Shown in pieces: positions 1 to 8,290 of a DNA stretch of 51,288 nucleotides. This stretch comes from Nitratiruptor sp. (GTDB taxonomy: Bacteria > Campylobacterota > Campylobacteria > Campylobacterales > Nitratiruptoraceae). Each line of letters starts with the position of its first letter. Position 1 is the first letter of the stretch. A program made the position numbers and the translations under genes. Where the stretch lies: assembly GCA_027036935.1 (NCBI GenBank), contig JALWCE010000151.1, positions 1-51,288 on the forward strand. The letters are read 5' to 3'. The notes under the pieces are model-generated. The model was not told the origin of the DNA and made no database searches. It saw only the letters and a list, made by a program, of their open reading frames with translations.

Positions 1-505
1 TCTCATGGGTAAATGTTCCACTTTCAAATACTAACTTTGCATCATTTCTACTGCTTATCTCTAAAAAAACTGTTTTGTTATAATCACAATATTCGCCTGT
101 ATTTTTATGTTGATAATCTGTTGGTGCCTTTAACCTATACTCACCAATTACAGCTACGCGTGCAACTCCTCCGATAGGCAAAGTGTTAAAAACTTTCTGA
201 AGGCTTCTAAATGCCTTGTCGCGACTCGTTCCTTCATTATTGTCATCCCCATTTTGCTGATCCACATAAAATGTCCTGTCAAATTGCCCCAACGCTCCGC
301 CTACATCATCCCACACTCTTTTGCGAAACTTTGCCACATTTGGCACATTGGTAGTTCTTTTTTGCCCATTTTCGTCGATGTATTCCATCGGCACGTCAAG
401 TGGATTTGGGTTGTAGTGTAGGTCGTACATCTTGCGAAACACATTGGATGCGTTGCTTACCGTATCCAGCACTTTCTGGCTTATTTCAGTGAGGTTTATT
501 CCCAT
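1..505 (-). CDS. Phage tail fibre/tail spike protein, beta-helix type, 3' part cut off by window edge
   Basis: The frame opens with ATG at 505 (MGINLTEISQKVLDTVSN) and stays open to base 1, so the C-terminus is missing; the ORF track omitted it because it is partial. After a short N-terminal helix region it contains FYVDQQNGDDNNEGTSRDKAF, then LQKVFNTLPIGG. This pattern is typical of the first turns of right-handed parallel beta-helix proteins such as pectate-lyase-like tail spikes. It starts 3 bases after the stop of the upstream fibre gene, so it belongs to the tail operon. The likely role is binding or degrading a cell-surface polysaccharide, inferred from fold and position only. Confidence 0.7.
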   Translation of the reverse strand, partial: MGINLTEISQKVLDTVSNASNVFRKMYDLHYNPNPLDVPMEYIDENGQKRTTNVPNVAKFRKRVWDDVGGALGQFDRTFYVDQQNGDDNNEGTSRDKAFRSLQKVFNTLPIGGVARVAVIGEYRLKAPTDYQHKNTGEYCDYNKTVFLEISSRNDAKLVFESGTFTHE

Positions 506-508
506 CGT

Positions 509-1201
509 TTACTCCTTTAGCTGTAGATGTGTTTTCAAAAGTCCAATTTCTTGAGCGTTTGCCAGTATCTGGCTGCCTTGCACTGCGCTGTTTGCCAGCA
601 TCGTTAGCGAAAGCGTCTCGATGTCGGCTCCGTTTTTTACCGCCTTTTGCTCCAACTCTTTTAGCCGTCCATTGGTCTCCTCCTTAAACACATAGTAATC
701 CGCCATCGCTATGGCAAAGCTTCCGCTCTGTCGTGATAGCTTCAGCACTTCGCCCCCAAGAGCCGCAGCCACCTCCAAGATGGAGAGCTCTTGCTCCGTC
801 TCGTAAAAGGGCAGATACCCAAAATCCAAAAGCTCCTGGGCGTTTTGGTAGCGAAGCTGGATCTTGAATGTTTGTCTGAGCATCGGCGGGAATGGAAAAG
901 GGGGCTTTGCCAGCATAAAGAGCGTGCCATCTTCCAAGAGCAGCCCCGCCGTTTTGGTGTAGTGGGTGGCTTCATCTGGAGAGACGTCGCAGACAAACTC
1001 CACCGTGTGATTATCTACAATGGTGTAGAGCGAAATATCCTTTTGCAGCCATCCTGATAGCGAGTCTTTGTTTGGATTGAGCTCCACATCCTCCTCGCTA
1101 AAGACAAAGCTTTTCACCTTTACCCGCTCGCCTCTTGTGTTTGCTTCCAAAAGCGCATAGATTCCTTGCGCAGTGACGATACTCTCACCTACCGGATTCA
1201 T
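509..1201 (-). CDS. Phage tail fibre / tail-collar-like protein
   Basis: 230 aa. The N-terminus (ESIVTAQGIYALLEAN, then a VKSFVFSEED segment) resembles the tail-collar fibre N-terminal domain of P2/Mu-type fibre proteins, which attaches fibres to the baseplate. A C-terminal stretch (about residues 165-230) is helical and Ala/Leu-rich. It overlaps the upstream gpI gene by four bases (ATGA type) and precedes the beta-helix protein, the usual baseplate-to-fibre order. The assignment rests on position and the weak N-terminal match. Confidence 0.6.
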   Translation of the reverse strand: MNPVGESIVTAQGIYALLEANTRGERVKVKSFVFSEEDVELNPNKDSLSGWLQKDISLYTIVDNHTVEFVCDVSPDEATHYTKTAGLLLEDGTLFMLAKPPFPFPPMLRQTFKIQLRYQNAQELLDFGYLPFYETEQELSILEVAAALGGEVLKLSRQSGSFAIAMADYYVFKEETNGRLKELEQKAVKNGADIETLSLTMLANSAVQGSQILANAQEIGLLKTHLQLKE

Positions 1202-1905
1202 TCCATCTCCTTACAGTTCGCAGTTGCTATGCTCTCTCCCGCACATCCGCACGCCACCAAAAGCGCATAGAAGTTTTGGCTTCTTAGACCCACGGCGTTG
1301 GCGGAGGCTCTTGCTTCCCCTACAGCGCCGCTTCTTAGTATCTGTTTTGCTTGCGCGCTATTTGCATACCCTTTTGCAGCTGTGCAGCTTTTTGCCTCCC
1401 CTAAGCCTCCGCTTCGCATCAAGGCACTATGCGCCACTTTGTATGAGAGCAAGAGTTCCCCAAGTTTGGAGCGTATATTTTTGGTAAACTCCACCAGCCG
1501 CATAATCTGCTCCACAAGCTCTTTGGTGATTGCTCTATCGCTGACTGAGAGATCCAGATCGAAGATGTAGGGAGGCTTGCCGGTCTCAAACCACTCTTTT
1601 ACCTCCGCATCCAGCCCAAAGGCGTAGAGCACCTCTTTGACGGCTGCCACGGTGCCAAGCTTTGGATAGTGTTTTTGTGCATACAAAATAAGCTCTCTCG
1701 CTCTAGGCTCAAAATCTTTGAATCTATTTGCTTCATAATTGTTGGCCAAAGCATCCAAGAAGCGCTCATCTATCTTTAAAGCGTCGTGAAAATCCTCTAT
1801 CGCTCCCAGCGCCTCTTGGATCTTTGCAAGCTCTTTGCAGCCCACCACATCCAATGCATTGATTTTCTCATCAATATTGGTTGGCAAAATGCTTTTACAG
1901 CTCAT
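1198..1905 (-). CDS. Phage tail protein I (P2 gpI family)
   Basis: The protein resembles P2 gpI baseplate proteins: a core of about 150 residues (SILPTNIDEKINALDVV, LDALANNYEANRF, PKLGTVAAVKEVLYAFGL) and then a low-complexity Ala/Gly/Ser tail. gpI links baseplate wedges to tail fibres. The ORF track starts at 1917, but ATG at 1905 (MSCKSIL) has AGGTGG a few bases upstream and overlaps the end of gpJ only slightly, so I prefer 1905 (235 aa). The repetitive C-terminus (SGGLGEAK, SGAVGEAR) is unusual for gpI and may be a fibre-attachment extension. Confidence 0.75.
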   Translation of the reverse strand: MSCKSILPTNIDEKINALDVVGCKELAKIQEALGAIEDFHDALKIDERFLDALANNYEANRFKDFEPRARELILYAQKHYPKLGTVAAVKEVLYAFGLDAEVKEWFETGKPPYIFDLDLSVSDRAITKELVEQIMRLVEFTKNIRSKLGELLLSYKVAHSALMRSGGLGEAKSCTAAKGYANSAQAKQILRSGAVGEARASANAVGLRSQNFYALLVACGCAGESIATANCKEME

Positions 1906-2974
1906 CGCCCACCTCATATGTCACCAAAGTAGCGCCAAGCCTGGCGATGGAGTAATCATCGATGCGCAGATTCTCGCTTGGCGTTTGCAGCACCACATCC
2001 CGCATGCCATCTACCATCAACGCATCAATCACTTTTGCTTGGCTGATGTCTTCCCCGATTTTTGTCTTGGCAAAGACTCTTTGTAGATTTTCCAAAGCCT
2101 CTACATAGACTTTGGCGCTATCGGTCTTTGTAGAGATTTTTAGATGCGCTTGCACATCAAAGCGCACCTCTTTGGCTGCGAAAATCTCCAATTTATCCGT
2201 CAGAGGCCGCACATCTTCAGCGCTCAATGTATTCCACACCCGCTCTCGCATCGCCTCATCCATTGTCTTAGCCCAGTAGATCACATGCACCACGCCAGGA
2301 CTTGGACTCACCACTTTCACATCTTCGATGCGCTCATCAGCTTTGTATGCATACCCGGCATAACTCAAAGCGCTGCCTGCCGTGGATTTGTGCGCCAAGC
2401 TCACACGAATACGCTCTTTGAACTCCTCATCGCTCTCAGCATCGCTACCATCTTCAAAGGGCGTGAGCTGTTTGACCTTGAGATAGGGCATAGGAGTGGT
2501 CTGCACTTGGGTTTTAATATCCAAAAAAGCAACCTCCATCTGTAGCTCTATCTCTCCCTCTTTTTGCGTCTCGCCCGGCATAAACACCACATCCTCCACC
2601 AAAAGGGCAAAAAACTCCCCGCTCTCATCACTGAGCCGAAAACCCTTTGGCACTCTGTATTCATAAGGAAGAGGTGCCAGCAGTGTTAGCTGCGCTTTTG
2701 CTCTTGGTTTGGAGCCCTTGAGGCGATAGAGTCCATAGAGCGTCTTAGCCAGCGCATCCAAGTCACTCCCGCTTGCAGTAGAGAGAAAAAAGGCTTTGGC
2801 CAAAGAGTTGAAATAGGCTCTTAAGTGCAGCTCCCTATAGGCAAAAGCTCTTAGCACCAGCATAGCCGTATCGCCCTCTGCTGGGTTCCACTGTGGCAAA
2901 AACTTCTTTGTCAGCGCTACAAGTTCCTCCAAAATCGCTTCGTAGCTGAGCTCTTGCACCACTTTTGGCATCAT
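1895..2974 (-). CDS. Baseplate assembly protein J (P2 gpJ family)
   Basis: 359 aa, close to the usual family size. It has the recognisable gpJ layout: an N-terminal helical part (ILEELVALTKKFLPQWNPAEGDT), the LDALAKTLYGLYRLKGSKPRA segment leading into a beta domain, and the EFKERIRVSLAHKSTAGSALSYAGYA motif in the middle. Baseplate J proteins form the inner wedge ring of contractile tails. It overlaps gp25 upstream (stop 2971) and gpI downstream, indicating a translationally coupled operon. Confidence 0.85.
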   Translation of the reverse strand: MMPKVVQELSYEAILEELVALTKKFLPQWNPAEGDTAMLVLRAFAYRELHLRAYFNSLAKAFFLSTASGSDLDALAKTLYGLYRLKGSKPRAKAQLTLLAPLPYEYRVPKGFRLSDESGEFFALLVEDVVFMPGETQKEGEIELQMEVAFLDIKTQVQTTPMPYLKVKQLTPFEDGSDAESDEEFKERIRVSLAHKSTAGSALSYAGYAYKADERIEDVKVVSPSPGVVHVIYWAKTMDEAMRERVWNTLSAEDVRPLTDKLEIFAAKEVRFDVQAHLKISTKTDSAKVYVEALENLQRVFAKTKIGEDISQAKVIDALMVDGMRDVVLQTPSENLRIDDYSIARLGATLVTYEVGDEL

Positions 2975-3270
2975 CTTGGCGCCACTTTCGCTCGTATTCC
3001 AAATGTTTCGCTGCTATGAGGCATTACCTCCACCCGCTCGCACCGAACTCTTTTAACCCACATATCTATTGCCTCGTGCGTATATTCGATAGCTCTGAGC
3101 CTCGTCTCATCGTCAAAGGTGCGATCTCTTAGCTCATAGAGCCTGCTGCCATAAAGCGGATTCATAGGAATACTTCCTTGTCTTGTAATCAGCACTCTTC
3201 TAATCTCCTCCGCCACATCGATTATGTATCCATCGCTATCAGTAATGGAATGCTCCACTTGCACTATCAT
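2971..3270 (-). CDS. GpW/gp25-like baseplate protein
   Basis: 99 aa, typical for the gp25-like family (P2 gpW). The motif EIRRVLITRQGSIPMNPLYGSRLYEL fits the conserved core where the sheath connects to the baseplate. The C-terminus carries alternating charged beta strands. It is coupled by four-base overlaps to gpV upstream and gpJ downstream, the canonical V-W-J-I order of P2/Mu contractile tails. Confidence 0.85.
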   Translation of the reverse strand: MIVQVEHSITDSDGYIIDVAEEIRRVLITRQGSIPMNPLYGSRLYELRDRTFDDETRLRAIEYTHEAIDMWVKRVRCERVEVMPHSSETFGIRAKVAPR

Positions 3271-3761
3271 CTTGGATGCCCATGGTGCGTAAGATCGCCA
3301 AGCTCGTCGTAGATACTCTTGGCTACACGCAAGTTTTTGCTGATGCTTACCTCACCATCGAAGTTGATGGAAAGCGCTTTGAAAGAGAGCTTTTTTGCAG
3401 CTTCTACCTGCACCTTGCCATCTTCGATAAGAATGCGCACGGGATTTTTAGGATCGATTTCTATGATGATGTTTTTCTCGTTGGCACCCTCTGACTCTTT
3501 GTTGTTTTTGTGGTAGATTCCCGGTAGCACTATCCCAAAGTTTGCGTTACCATAAGGGCACAAAACGCTCACTTGCTGCCCAACTCTTATGGGAATCCAC
3601 ACCTTTACAAAGTCGCTGTTCCACAAAAATACCGGCAAAAAATCGGTCACTCTGCCGTGAATATCCACTCTAGCAAGGGCTTTTCCTTTATCGCTTTTTA
3701 TCTCGCAGACTTTGCCAAGTTGCACCACATTGTCTATGCGACGAATGAGCTCTTGGGTCAT
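3267..3761 (-). CDS. Baseplate spike protein (P2 gpV / Mu gp45-like)
   Basis: 164 aa. An N-terminal OB-like beta-barrel region (VVQLGKVCEIKSDKGKALARVDIHG, PIRVGQQVSVLCPYGNANFGIVLPGIY) is followed by a beta-rich repeat segment and a C-terminal THHGHPR. The His-rich end is typical of membrane-piercing spikes that bind a metal ion at the tip. It is the first structural gene after the small membrane protein and is coupled to gp25. The function, trimeric central spike, is inferred from family. Confidence 0.8.
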   Translation of the reverse strand: MTQELIRRIDNVVQLGKVCEIKSDKGKALARVDIHGRVTDFLPVFLWNSDFVKVWIPIRVGQQVSVLCPYGNANFGIVLPGIYHKNNKESEGANEKNIIIEIDPKNPVRILIEDGKVQVEAAKKLSFKALSINFDGEVSISKNLRVAKSIYDELGDLTHHGHPR

Positions 3762-4009
3762 AGCGATACTTTCAAAAATGCCAAAAGATGCTCCAAACCA
3801 AACTCTTTAAAAAAGTATGTAATGGCAGCTCCTGCGATGAGCCACTTGATCTGGTTGTTGGTCTGGCGAAATTTTGCAAACTCGTTTTTCATATCTTCAA
3901 GCGCCTTTGTGAGCTTCATCATCTCCTCTTTATGCTCTTGTCGCATAACCGCAAAGTCGCGCTCTATTACTTCCATCTTTGTTTCAAGTTTGACGACGCG
4001 ATCTTCCAT
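3758..4009 (-). CDS. Small coiled-coil membrane protein, XhlA-like, possible holin accessory
   Basis: 83 aa. Residues 1-50 form a charged coiled coil (VVKLETKMEVIERDF, EEMMKLTKALEDMKNEF) and residues about 54-68 form one membrane span (IKWLIAGAAITYFF). This layout resembles XhlA-like phage proteins that assist lysis, but no diagnostic motif is visible. It is the first gene of the minus-strand tail operon and overlaps gpV by four bases. A role as small tail-associated membrane protein cannot be excluded. Confidence 0.55.
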   Translation of the reverse strand: MEDRVVKLETKMEVIERDFAVMRQEHKEEMMKLTKALEDMKNEFAKFRQTNNQIKWLIAGAAITYFFKEFGLEHLLAFLKVSL

Positions 4010-4129
4010 TTCCTATCCGTTTTTTCCTGCAATTGTTTCACATTGTGAGCCAAAAAGCGTCCAAATATCGATATTTGGACATCTTTTGCCACGCTTTAGC
4101 GCACAATTGCAAAAAGCAAAGGAGGTGGA
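4010..4129. promoter_or_regulatory. Divergent intergenic region with perfect 22-bp palindrome (4059-4080)
   Basis: This 120-bp gap separates the minus-strand tail operon from the plus-strand head operon. It contains a perfect 22-bp palindrome whose left half is GTCCAAATATC. Further out lies a second inverted pair, TGCAATTGT (4028-4036) and ACAATTGCA (4103-4111). No good sigma70 promoter is visible on either strand, so the sites probably serve an activator of both late operons. Confidence 0.55.
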
Positions 4130-4852
4130 GTGAACACAATCTTTATCGCGCTCAATACCACGGCCAAAAAAGTCAAGCTTGCGCCAAAAGGGGTGGTGAG
4201 CGGGTATGACGGCAGGGTCTTTGTGGTGGATGAGGCCACTATAGAAGAGACAAAAAGAAGAGGCATCGATATTGCACTCAATGTAGAGCACTGCTTTACT
4301 GACAAAGCCTGCAAGGCGGTAGGATGGTTTAAGGTAGAGAGCCTGGAGCTAACAGACGATGGGGTCTATGCAGTGCTAGAGCTAACCCCTGAGGGCAAAG
4401 AGCTCATAGAGCAAAAGGCCTATAGGTATCTTAGCCCCGAATTTGAGACAGACCAAAAGACGCGCCATGTGGATGCGATTGTGGGGGTGGCTCTAGTCAA
4501 TACCCCAAATTTCAATCTTGAGATCAATCACAAAGGAGAACAGATGGAGATACAAAAAGAGCTTAATAAAAAAGAGGAGCAGATCGCAGCGCTACAAAAG
4601 GAGCTCAACAAAAAAGATGAGCAGATCCAAAAGCTCACCGACACCATCAAAGAGCTACACCTCAATAGCGCTATTGCTGCCAAAAAGATCTTGCCGGCTG
4701 AAAAGGAGCATCTTAAATCTATGGATCTCAACGCCCTGCAAGCCTACTTGCAAACCAGAGAGCCCCTCGATCTTGACGGTAGCGGTATCGAGCACAACAG
4801 CAAGCAAGATGATGCACTCAAAATAGCACAGCAACTTGGATGGGAGGAGTAA
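4130..4852 (+). CDS. Phage prohead protease with C-terminal scaffold (Mu gpI-like)
   Basis: 240 aa from a GTG start, with GGAGG four bases upstream. The N-terminal 130 residues resemble the Mu gpI protease family (VVDEATIEETKRRGIDIALNVEHC, GWFKVESLELTDDGVYA, AYRYLSPEF). The C-terminal part is a heptad coiled coil of repeated KKEEQIAALQKELNKKDEQI units, as expected of a scaffold. The protease should process the scaffold during head maturation, inferred from Mu. First gene of the plus-strand head operon; the next gene begins immediately downstream. Confidence 0.8.
   Translation: MNTIFIALNTTAKKVKLAPKGVVSGYDGRVFVVDEATIEETKRRGIDIALNVEHCFTDKACKAVGWFKVESLELTDDGVYAVLELTPEGKELIEQKAYRYLSPEFETDQKTRHVDAIVGVALVNTPNFNLEINHKGEQMEIQKELNKKEEQIAALQKELNKKDEQIQKLTDTIKELHLNSAIAAKKILPAEKEHLKSMDLNALQAYLQTREPLDLDGSGIEHNSKQDDALKIAQQLGWEE
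4544..4852 (+). CDS. Internally initiated scaffold protein (Mu gpZ-like)
   Basis: In frame inside the protease gene, ATG at 4544 (MEIQKELNKK) is preceded by AAAGGAG at optimal distance, a stronger ribosome site than most genes here. Translation from it gives a 102-aa coiled-coil protein without the protease domain. In Mu, the scaffold Z is made exactly this way from the 3' part of gene I. The start site is visible; its use is inferred. Confidence 0.6.
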   Translation: MEIQKELNKKEEQIAALQKELNKKDEQIQKLTDTIKELHLNSAIAAKKILPAEKEHLKSMDLNALQAYLQTREPLDLDGSGIEHNSKQDDALKIAQQLGWEE

Positions 4853-4853
4853 T

Positions 4854-6026
4854 ATGGGAGTCATCAACGGAACAGTTTTGCAAGTAGTGGCCAAAACTTT
4901 CGCCAAAGAGTTTAGCAAGACCTTCAACGAAACCGAGAGTTTCTATGACAAGCTGGCTACGGTAGTCAATGCCAAAACCCCCACGGTGGACTACACCTGG
5001 ATCGGTCAGATGCCAAAGATGCGTGAATGGGTAGGGGAGCGCGTGGTCAAGGATCTTAAAGCCTACAAATACACCATCACCAAAAAGCGCTTTGAAGCCA
5101 CTATCGAGATGGATAGAGACTATATCATCTACGACAACTTAGGCGCTATGAAGCCCCAGATCCAAGAGCTTGCCCAAAGCGCCAAACACCACTACGATGA
5201 GCTGATTGTAGAGCTTATCACCCAAAACGGCGCTTGCTATGACGGCAAGAAGTTCTTTAGCGACCAGCACAAAGTGGGCAGCGCCACCTACTCCAACATC
5301 TCTACCCAAAAGCTCTCCCAAAGCGCCTTTTTGGCTGCGCGCGCTGCGATGCGAAAAATCGCAGGCGATCAGGGCAAAACCCTCAAAATCCGTCCCAATC
5401 TCTTGGCGGTGAGCACAAACTTGGAAGAAGAGGCGCTGCGCATCCTAAGAGCCGATACAATCGATGGCACCACCAACATCACAAAAGGGATGGCGGAGCT
5501 TTTGGTGATCGATGATCTACCAGATAATGCCTGGATGCTGCTGGATACCTCAAAAGCCATCAAGCCATTTATCCTCCAAGTCAACCGCAAGCCAAAACTT
5601 GTGGCGATGGATAGCGACAAGGACTATAGCGCCTTTATGAAAGCATCCTACCTCTATGGCGTGGACGCGGAGCACAACGCAGGCTATGGACTGTGGCAGC
5701 TGGCATATTTTAGCGATGGGAGTGCAGTGGAGGTAGCTAATGAGCTAGAGAGCATCCTTAGCGAGGTGCTCTCCAATCCCAAACTCATCACGGAGGAGCT
5801 CATCCAAAAAGCGATCGCTGACGCTGAGGAGATCGTGGGGGCAAAAGAGTTAGAGATCCCCTTTTTTCTTGATATTGCGCTCTATCGTTTTTTCGTGCGT
5901 GTGCGCGCCAAGGCGCCTCAAAGCGTCAAGGATGCGTATGAAAAAGCGATAGCAAGGCTCCAAAAAGCGCCTATAAAAAAGAGCACGCTAGCAAAAGTGG
6001 CACAAAGGCAAAGCATATGGATATAA
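4854..6026 (+). CDS. Major head protein (Mu gpT-like) with C-terminal gp36-like extension
   Basis: 390 aa from ATG 4854 (MGVINGTVLQ); GGAGG sits upstream, and the track start at 4836 is a TTG inside the previous gene. Residues 1 to about 290 match the gpT major head subunit pattern (YDKLATVV, PTVDYTWIGQMPKMREW, MDRDYIIYDNLG, GYGLWQLAYFSDG). The remaining roughly 100 residues (ELIQKAIADAEEIVG, IPFFLDIALYRFFVRV, QSVKDAYEKAIARLQK) look like the separate Mu gp36/DUF1320 connector-type protein. No stop or frame change lies between the two parts, so this reads as a fusion. The head assignment is firm; the gp36 assignment is tentative. Confidence 0.8.
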   Translation: MGVINGTVLQVVAKTFAKEFSKTFNETESFYDKLATVVNAKTPTVDYTWIGQMPKMREWVGERVVKDLKAYKYTITKKRFEATIEMDRDYIIYDNLGAMKPQIQELAQSAKHHYDELIVELITQNGACYDGKKFFSDQHKVGSATYSNISTQKLSQSAFLAARAAMRKIAGDQGKTLKIRPNLLAVSTNLEEEALRILRADTIDGTTNITKGMAELLVIDDLPDNAWMLLDTSKAIKPFILQVNRKPKLVAMDSDKDYSAFMKASYLYGVDAEHNAGYGLWQLAYFSDGSAVEVANELESILSEVLSNPKLITEELIQKAIADAEEIVGAKELEIPFFLDIALYRFFVRVRAKAPQSVKDAYEKAIARLQKAPIKKSTLAKVAQRQSIWI

Positions 6027-6364
6027 TCAAAAAGATACAAACGCTGCAAAAGATCCACCCCTTTATTCTGCTCGAGGATGAGCCAAACAGCGAAGGAGAG
6101 TATATCTTTTTTAGCCACATAGAAGATCCGCGCCCAGGCTTTAGCAACTATGTATTCAATGTCTATATCGTCAAGGACATCGTAAGCCAAGAAGATCTTA
6201 AGGATCTTAGCCTCTTGCTTGATAAGCTTTTGAAGCTCACTAGCGAATACTTTAGCATTCGCAATATGAAGCCTTTGAAGCTGGGGGACTTTTTTGTTAC
6301 CTACCACTTTCAGATCGTCATTAATGAAAACTTTGAAGAGGTCTATGGCGATGTCCTTGCATAA
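6017..6364 (+). CDS. Hypothetical head-tail joining protein, Mu gp37-like position
   Basis: 115 aa, alternating alpha/beta with acidic character (PFILLEDEPNSEGEYIFFSHIED, FFVTYHFQIVINENFEEVYGDVLA). I do not recognise the family with confidence. It overlaps the head/gp36 fusion by ten bases and the small terminase gene at its 3' end. In Mu the gene after gp36 encodes gp37, a tail-terminator-like protein of similar size, which is the best guess from order alone. Confidence 0.5.
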   Translation: MDIIKKIQTLQKIHPFILLEDEPNSEGEYIFFSHIEDPRPGFSNYVFNVYIVKDIVSQEDLKDLSLLLDKLLKLTSEYFSIRNMKPLKLGDFFVTYHFQIVINENFEEVYGDVLA

Positions 6365-6809
6365 AAGAGCCTATGAGCTGTTTAAGCTGGGATTTTCTCT
6401 TACGCAAATCGCTGCTACGATGGGTGTGACGCGCCAGACTGTGGCCAATTGGAAGAAAAAGGAGCGCTGGGAGGAGCTGCAACTAAGTGAGCAAGTAATT
6501 GATGCGGAGCACAAAGAAAAAGAGTTTTTGCTAGAGCTCATCAAAGAGTGGGATAAGGCTTTGTTGGAGCTAAAAAATAGCGACCTTGCAAATAGGCTCA
6601 CCCTTTTAGAGCGCTACACCAAGCTCTACTACAAACTCAAAAACACCAACAAAGAGCACGCCACTACCCAAAAGCTCAAAAAGGAGCATATAGCCCTGGA
6701 GTGTATCAAGCGCTTGGCTGATCTGGCCGTAAGCAAAAAAAGAGAGGACGTGGCGCAATTTTTCTCTGCCTATAGCCAAGAGATAACGGAGGCGCTGGAT
6801 GGATCGTGA
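6351..6809 (+). CDS. Phage terminase small subunit / HTH DNA-binding protein
   Basis: 152 aa from ATG 6351 (MSLHKRAYELF). The N-terminus is a clear helix-turn-helix (GFSLTQIAATMGVTRQTVANWKKKERW), followed by charged helices. This is the layout of DUF1804/Mu gp27-type small terminases, which recognise packaging DNA. The track start at 6294 would lie in the upstream gene; ATG 6345 is an alternative with a tighter spacing to AAGAGG. It overlaps the large subunit gene by 11 bases, supporting the pair. Confidence 0.7.
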   Translation: MSLHKRAYELFKLGFSLTQIAATMGVTRQTVANWKKKERWEELQLSEQVIDAEHKEKEFLLELIKEWDKALLELKNSDLANRLTLLERYTKLYYKLKNTNKEHATTQKLKKEHIALECIKRLADLAVSKKREDVAQFFSAYSQEITEALDGS

Positions 6810-8247
6810 GGAGCTTATAGAGTATCTGCGCTCTTTGCCAGAGCAGATCAGCACTACTGATACCCAAAGAGCCAAAAGAGATTTTTGGTATTTTGTGCGA
6901 AGCTACTTAGCGCATCACATTGAGTTTAGCCAAAAAGAGAGCAGCCGCTTTCGATCCTTCATCTATCAAAATATCGACAAGCTCACCAAGCGCCACCGCT
7001 TTTTGCTCTTTAGCGCCTACAGGGGAGCTGCCAAAACCACGCTGCTCTCAACCTTCTATCCATTGTGGGAGATCGTGCGCAAAAAGAGGCGCTTTGTGGT
7101 GCTCATCGGCGCCACCCAGCCTCTAGCCAACGCCATTTTGGAGCTCATCATCACAGAGCTTACAGAAAACAGAGCTTTGCAAAGAGATTTTGGTATCAAA
7201 GTGCTCTCACAAAAAACCGAATCGATCACCCTCAAAGTAGAAGAGCACAACTGCAAAATCGTAGCTTTTGGAGCGGGAGCGAAAATCAGGGGTATCAAAT
7301 ATCTCTCCTTTCGCCCCGACTTAATCATCGTCGATGACTTGGAAGAGGATGAGCTGGTGCTTAACAAAAACTACCGCGACAAACAAGAGCGCTGGTTCAA
7401 AAAGGCGCTGATGAAGCTGCCAAGCAGAAAAGGCAAAGCCAATATCATAATGGTGGGTACAATACTCCATCACGATAGCGTCTTTGTGCGTTTGCAAAAG
7501 ATTGCCGACTTTTACCGAAATTTTCCTTTGGTGCTCGATTTTAAGTCGTGGAAGCTGGATGATCCAAGCCTGGATGTAAAGAGCTTGCAAAAGGAGTTTG
7601 CGGAGGATAAAGAGGCCTTTTTACAAGAGTATCAAAACGTGCCTCTATCCAAAGATGCTCTCACCTTTAGCCACTACAAAACTTTTGAGCAGATGCCAAA
7701 GTGCGACTTTTACGCTATAGGCATCGACCCGGCTATGGGCAAGGCAAAAGGAGACTACTTTGGCGTGGCGGTGCTGGGGTATGAAAAGCAGGCCAAGTGC
7801 TTCTATCTCACAGCCACCGGCTACAAAAAAAGCCCCACCCAGATGATCGCCACCATCATCTCTTTGTATCTGCGCTATGCCAAAAAGGCGCAGACCATCT
7901 TGGCTATAGAGACGGTAGCCTATCAGGAGTTTTTCAAAGATGTGCTAAGGCGCGCAGCCCTTCAAAGCGGCGTCTCCATCCCCATCAAACCCATCAAAAA
8001 CAGCGCCCCCAAGGAGCTGCGCATCAACGCTTTGGCGCCTCTTATCAAAGATGAGATCATCCTCATTGATGCCAAGGCGCATCTGCTGCTAGAAGAGCTC
8101 GATACCTACCCAAAAGCGGCGCACGATGATCTATTGGATGCTGCCGAGATGGCAAAGCGTGTTTTTGATATTGGAGGGGGTATAGACTACAAACTTGTGC
8201 GTCGCCACGCGCGCCAGATCACAAAAAGGCTTAAATTTGCTTTCTAA
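6799..8247 (+). CDS. Phage terminase large subunit (Mu gp28-like)
   Basis: 482 aa. An ATPase motor domain with Walker-A-like SAYRGAAKTTLLS (about residues 72-84) and Walker B LIIVDDLEED (about 175-184) is followed by an RNase H-like nuclease domain starting GIDPAMGKAKGDYFGVAVLG, with acidic residues near its C-terminus (AAHDDLLDAAEMA). It packages DNA into proheads and makes headful cuts. GGAGG lies six bases before the ATG. It overlaps the small subunit and is separated from the portal by about 100 bases of repeats. Confidence 0.9.
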   Translation: MDREELIEYLRSLPEQISTTDTQRAKRDFWYFVRSYLAHHIEFSQKESSRFRSFIYQNIDKLTKRHRFLLFSAYRGAAKTTLLSTFYPLWEIVRKKRRFVVLIGATQPLANAILELIITELTENRALQRDFGIKVLSQKTESITLKVEEHNCKIVAFGAGAKIRGIKYLSFRPDLIIVDDLEEDELVLNKNYRDKQERWFKKALMKLPSRKGKANIIMVGTILHHDSVFVRLQKIADFYRNFPLVLDFKSWKLDDPSLDVKSLQKEFAEDKEAFLQEYQNVPLSKDALTFSHYKTFEQMPKCDFYAIGIDPAMGKAKGDYFGVAVLGYEKQAKCFYLTATGYKKSPTQMIATIISLYLRYAKKAQTILAIETVAYQEFFKDVLRRAALQSGVSIPIKPIKNSAPKELRINALAPLIKDEIILIDAKAHLLLEELDTYPKAAHDDLLDAAEMAKRVFDIGGGIDYKLVRRHARQITKRLKFAF

Positions 8248-8290
8248 GCCATTTTTTGCCTTGAGGTATATCAAGGTATGGGAAAAAATT

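Noticed and set aside
1895-1917. Start of gpI at 1917 as in the ORF track
   Set aside because: ATG 1905 has a proper AGGTGG site, and the 1917 start would lengthen the overlap with gpJ.
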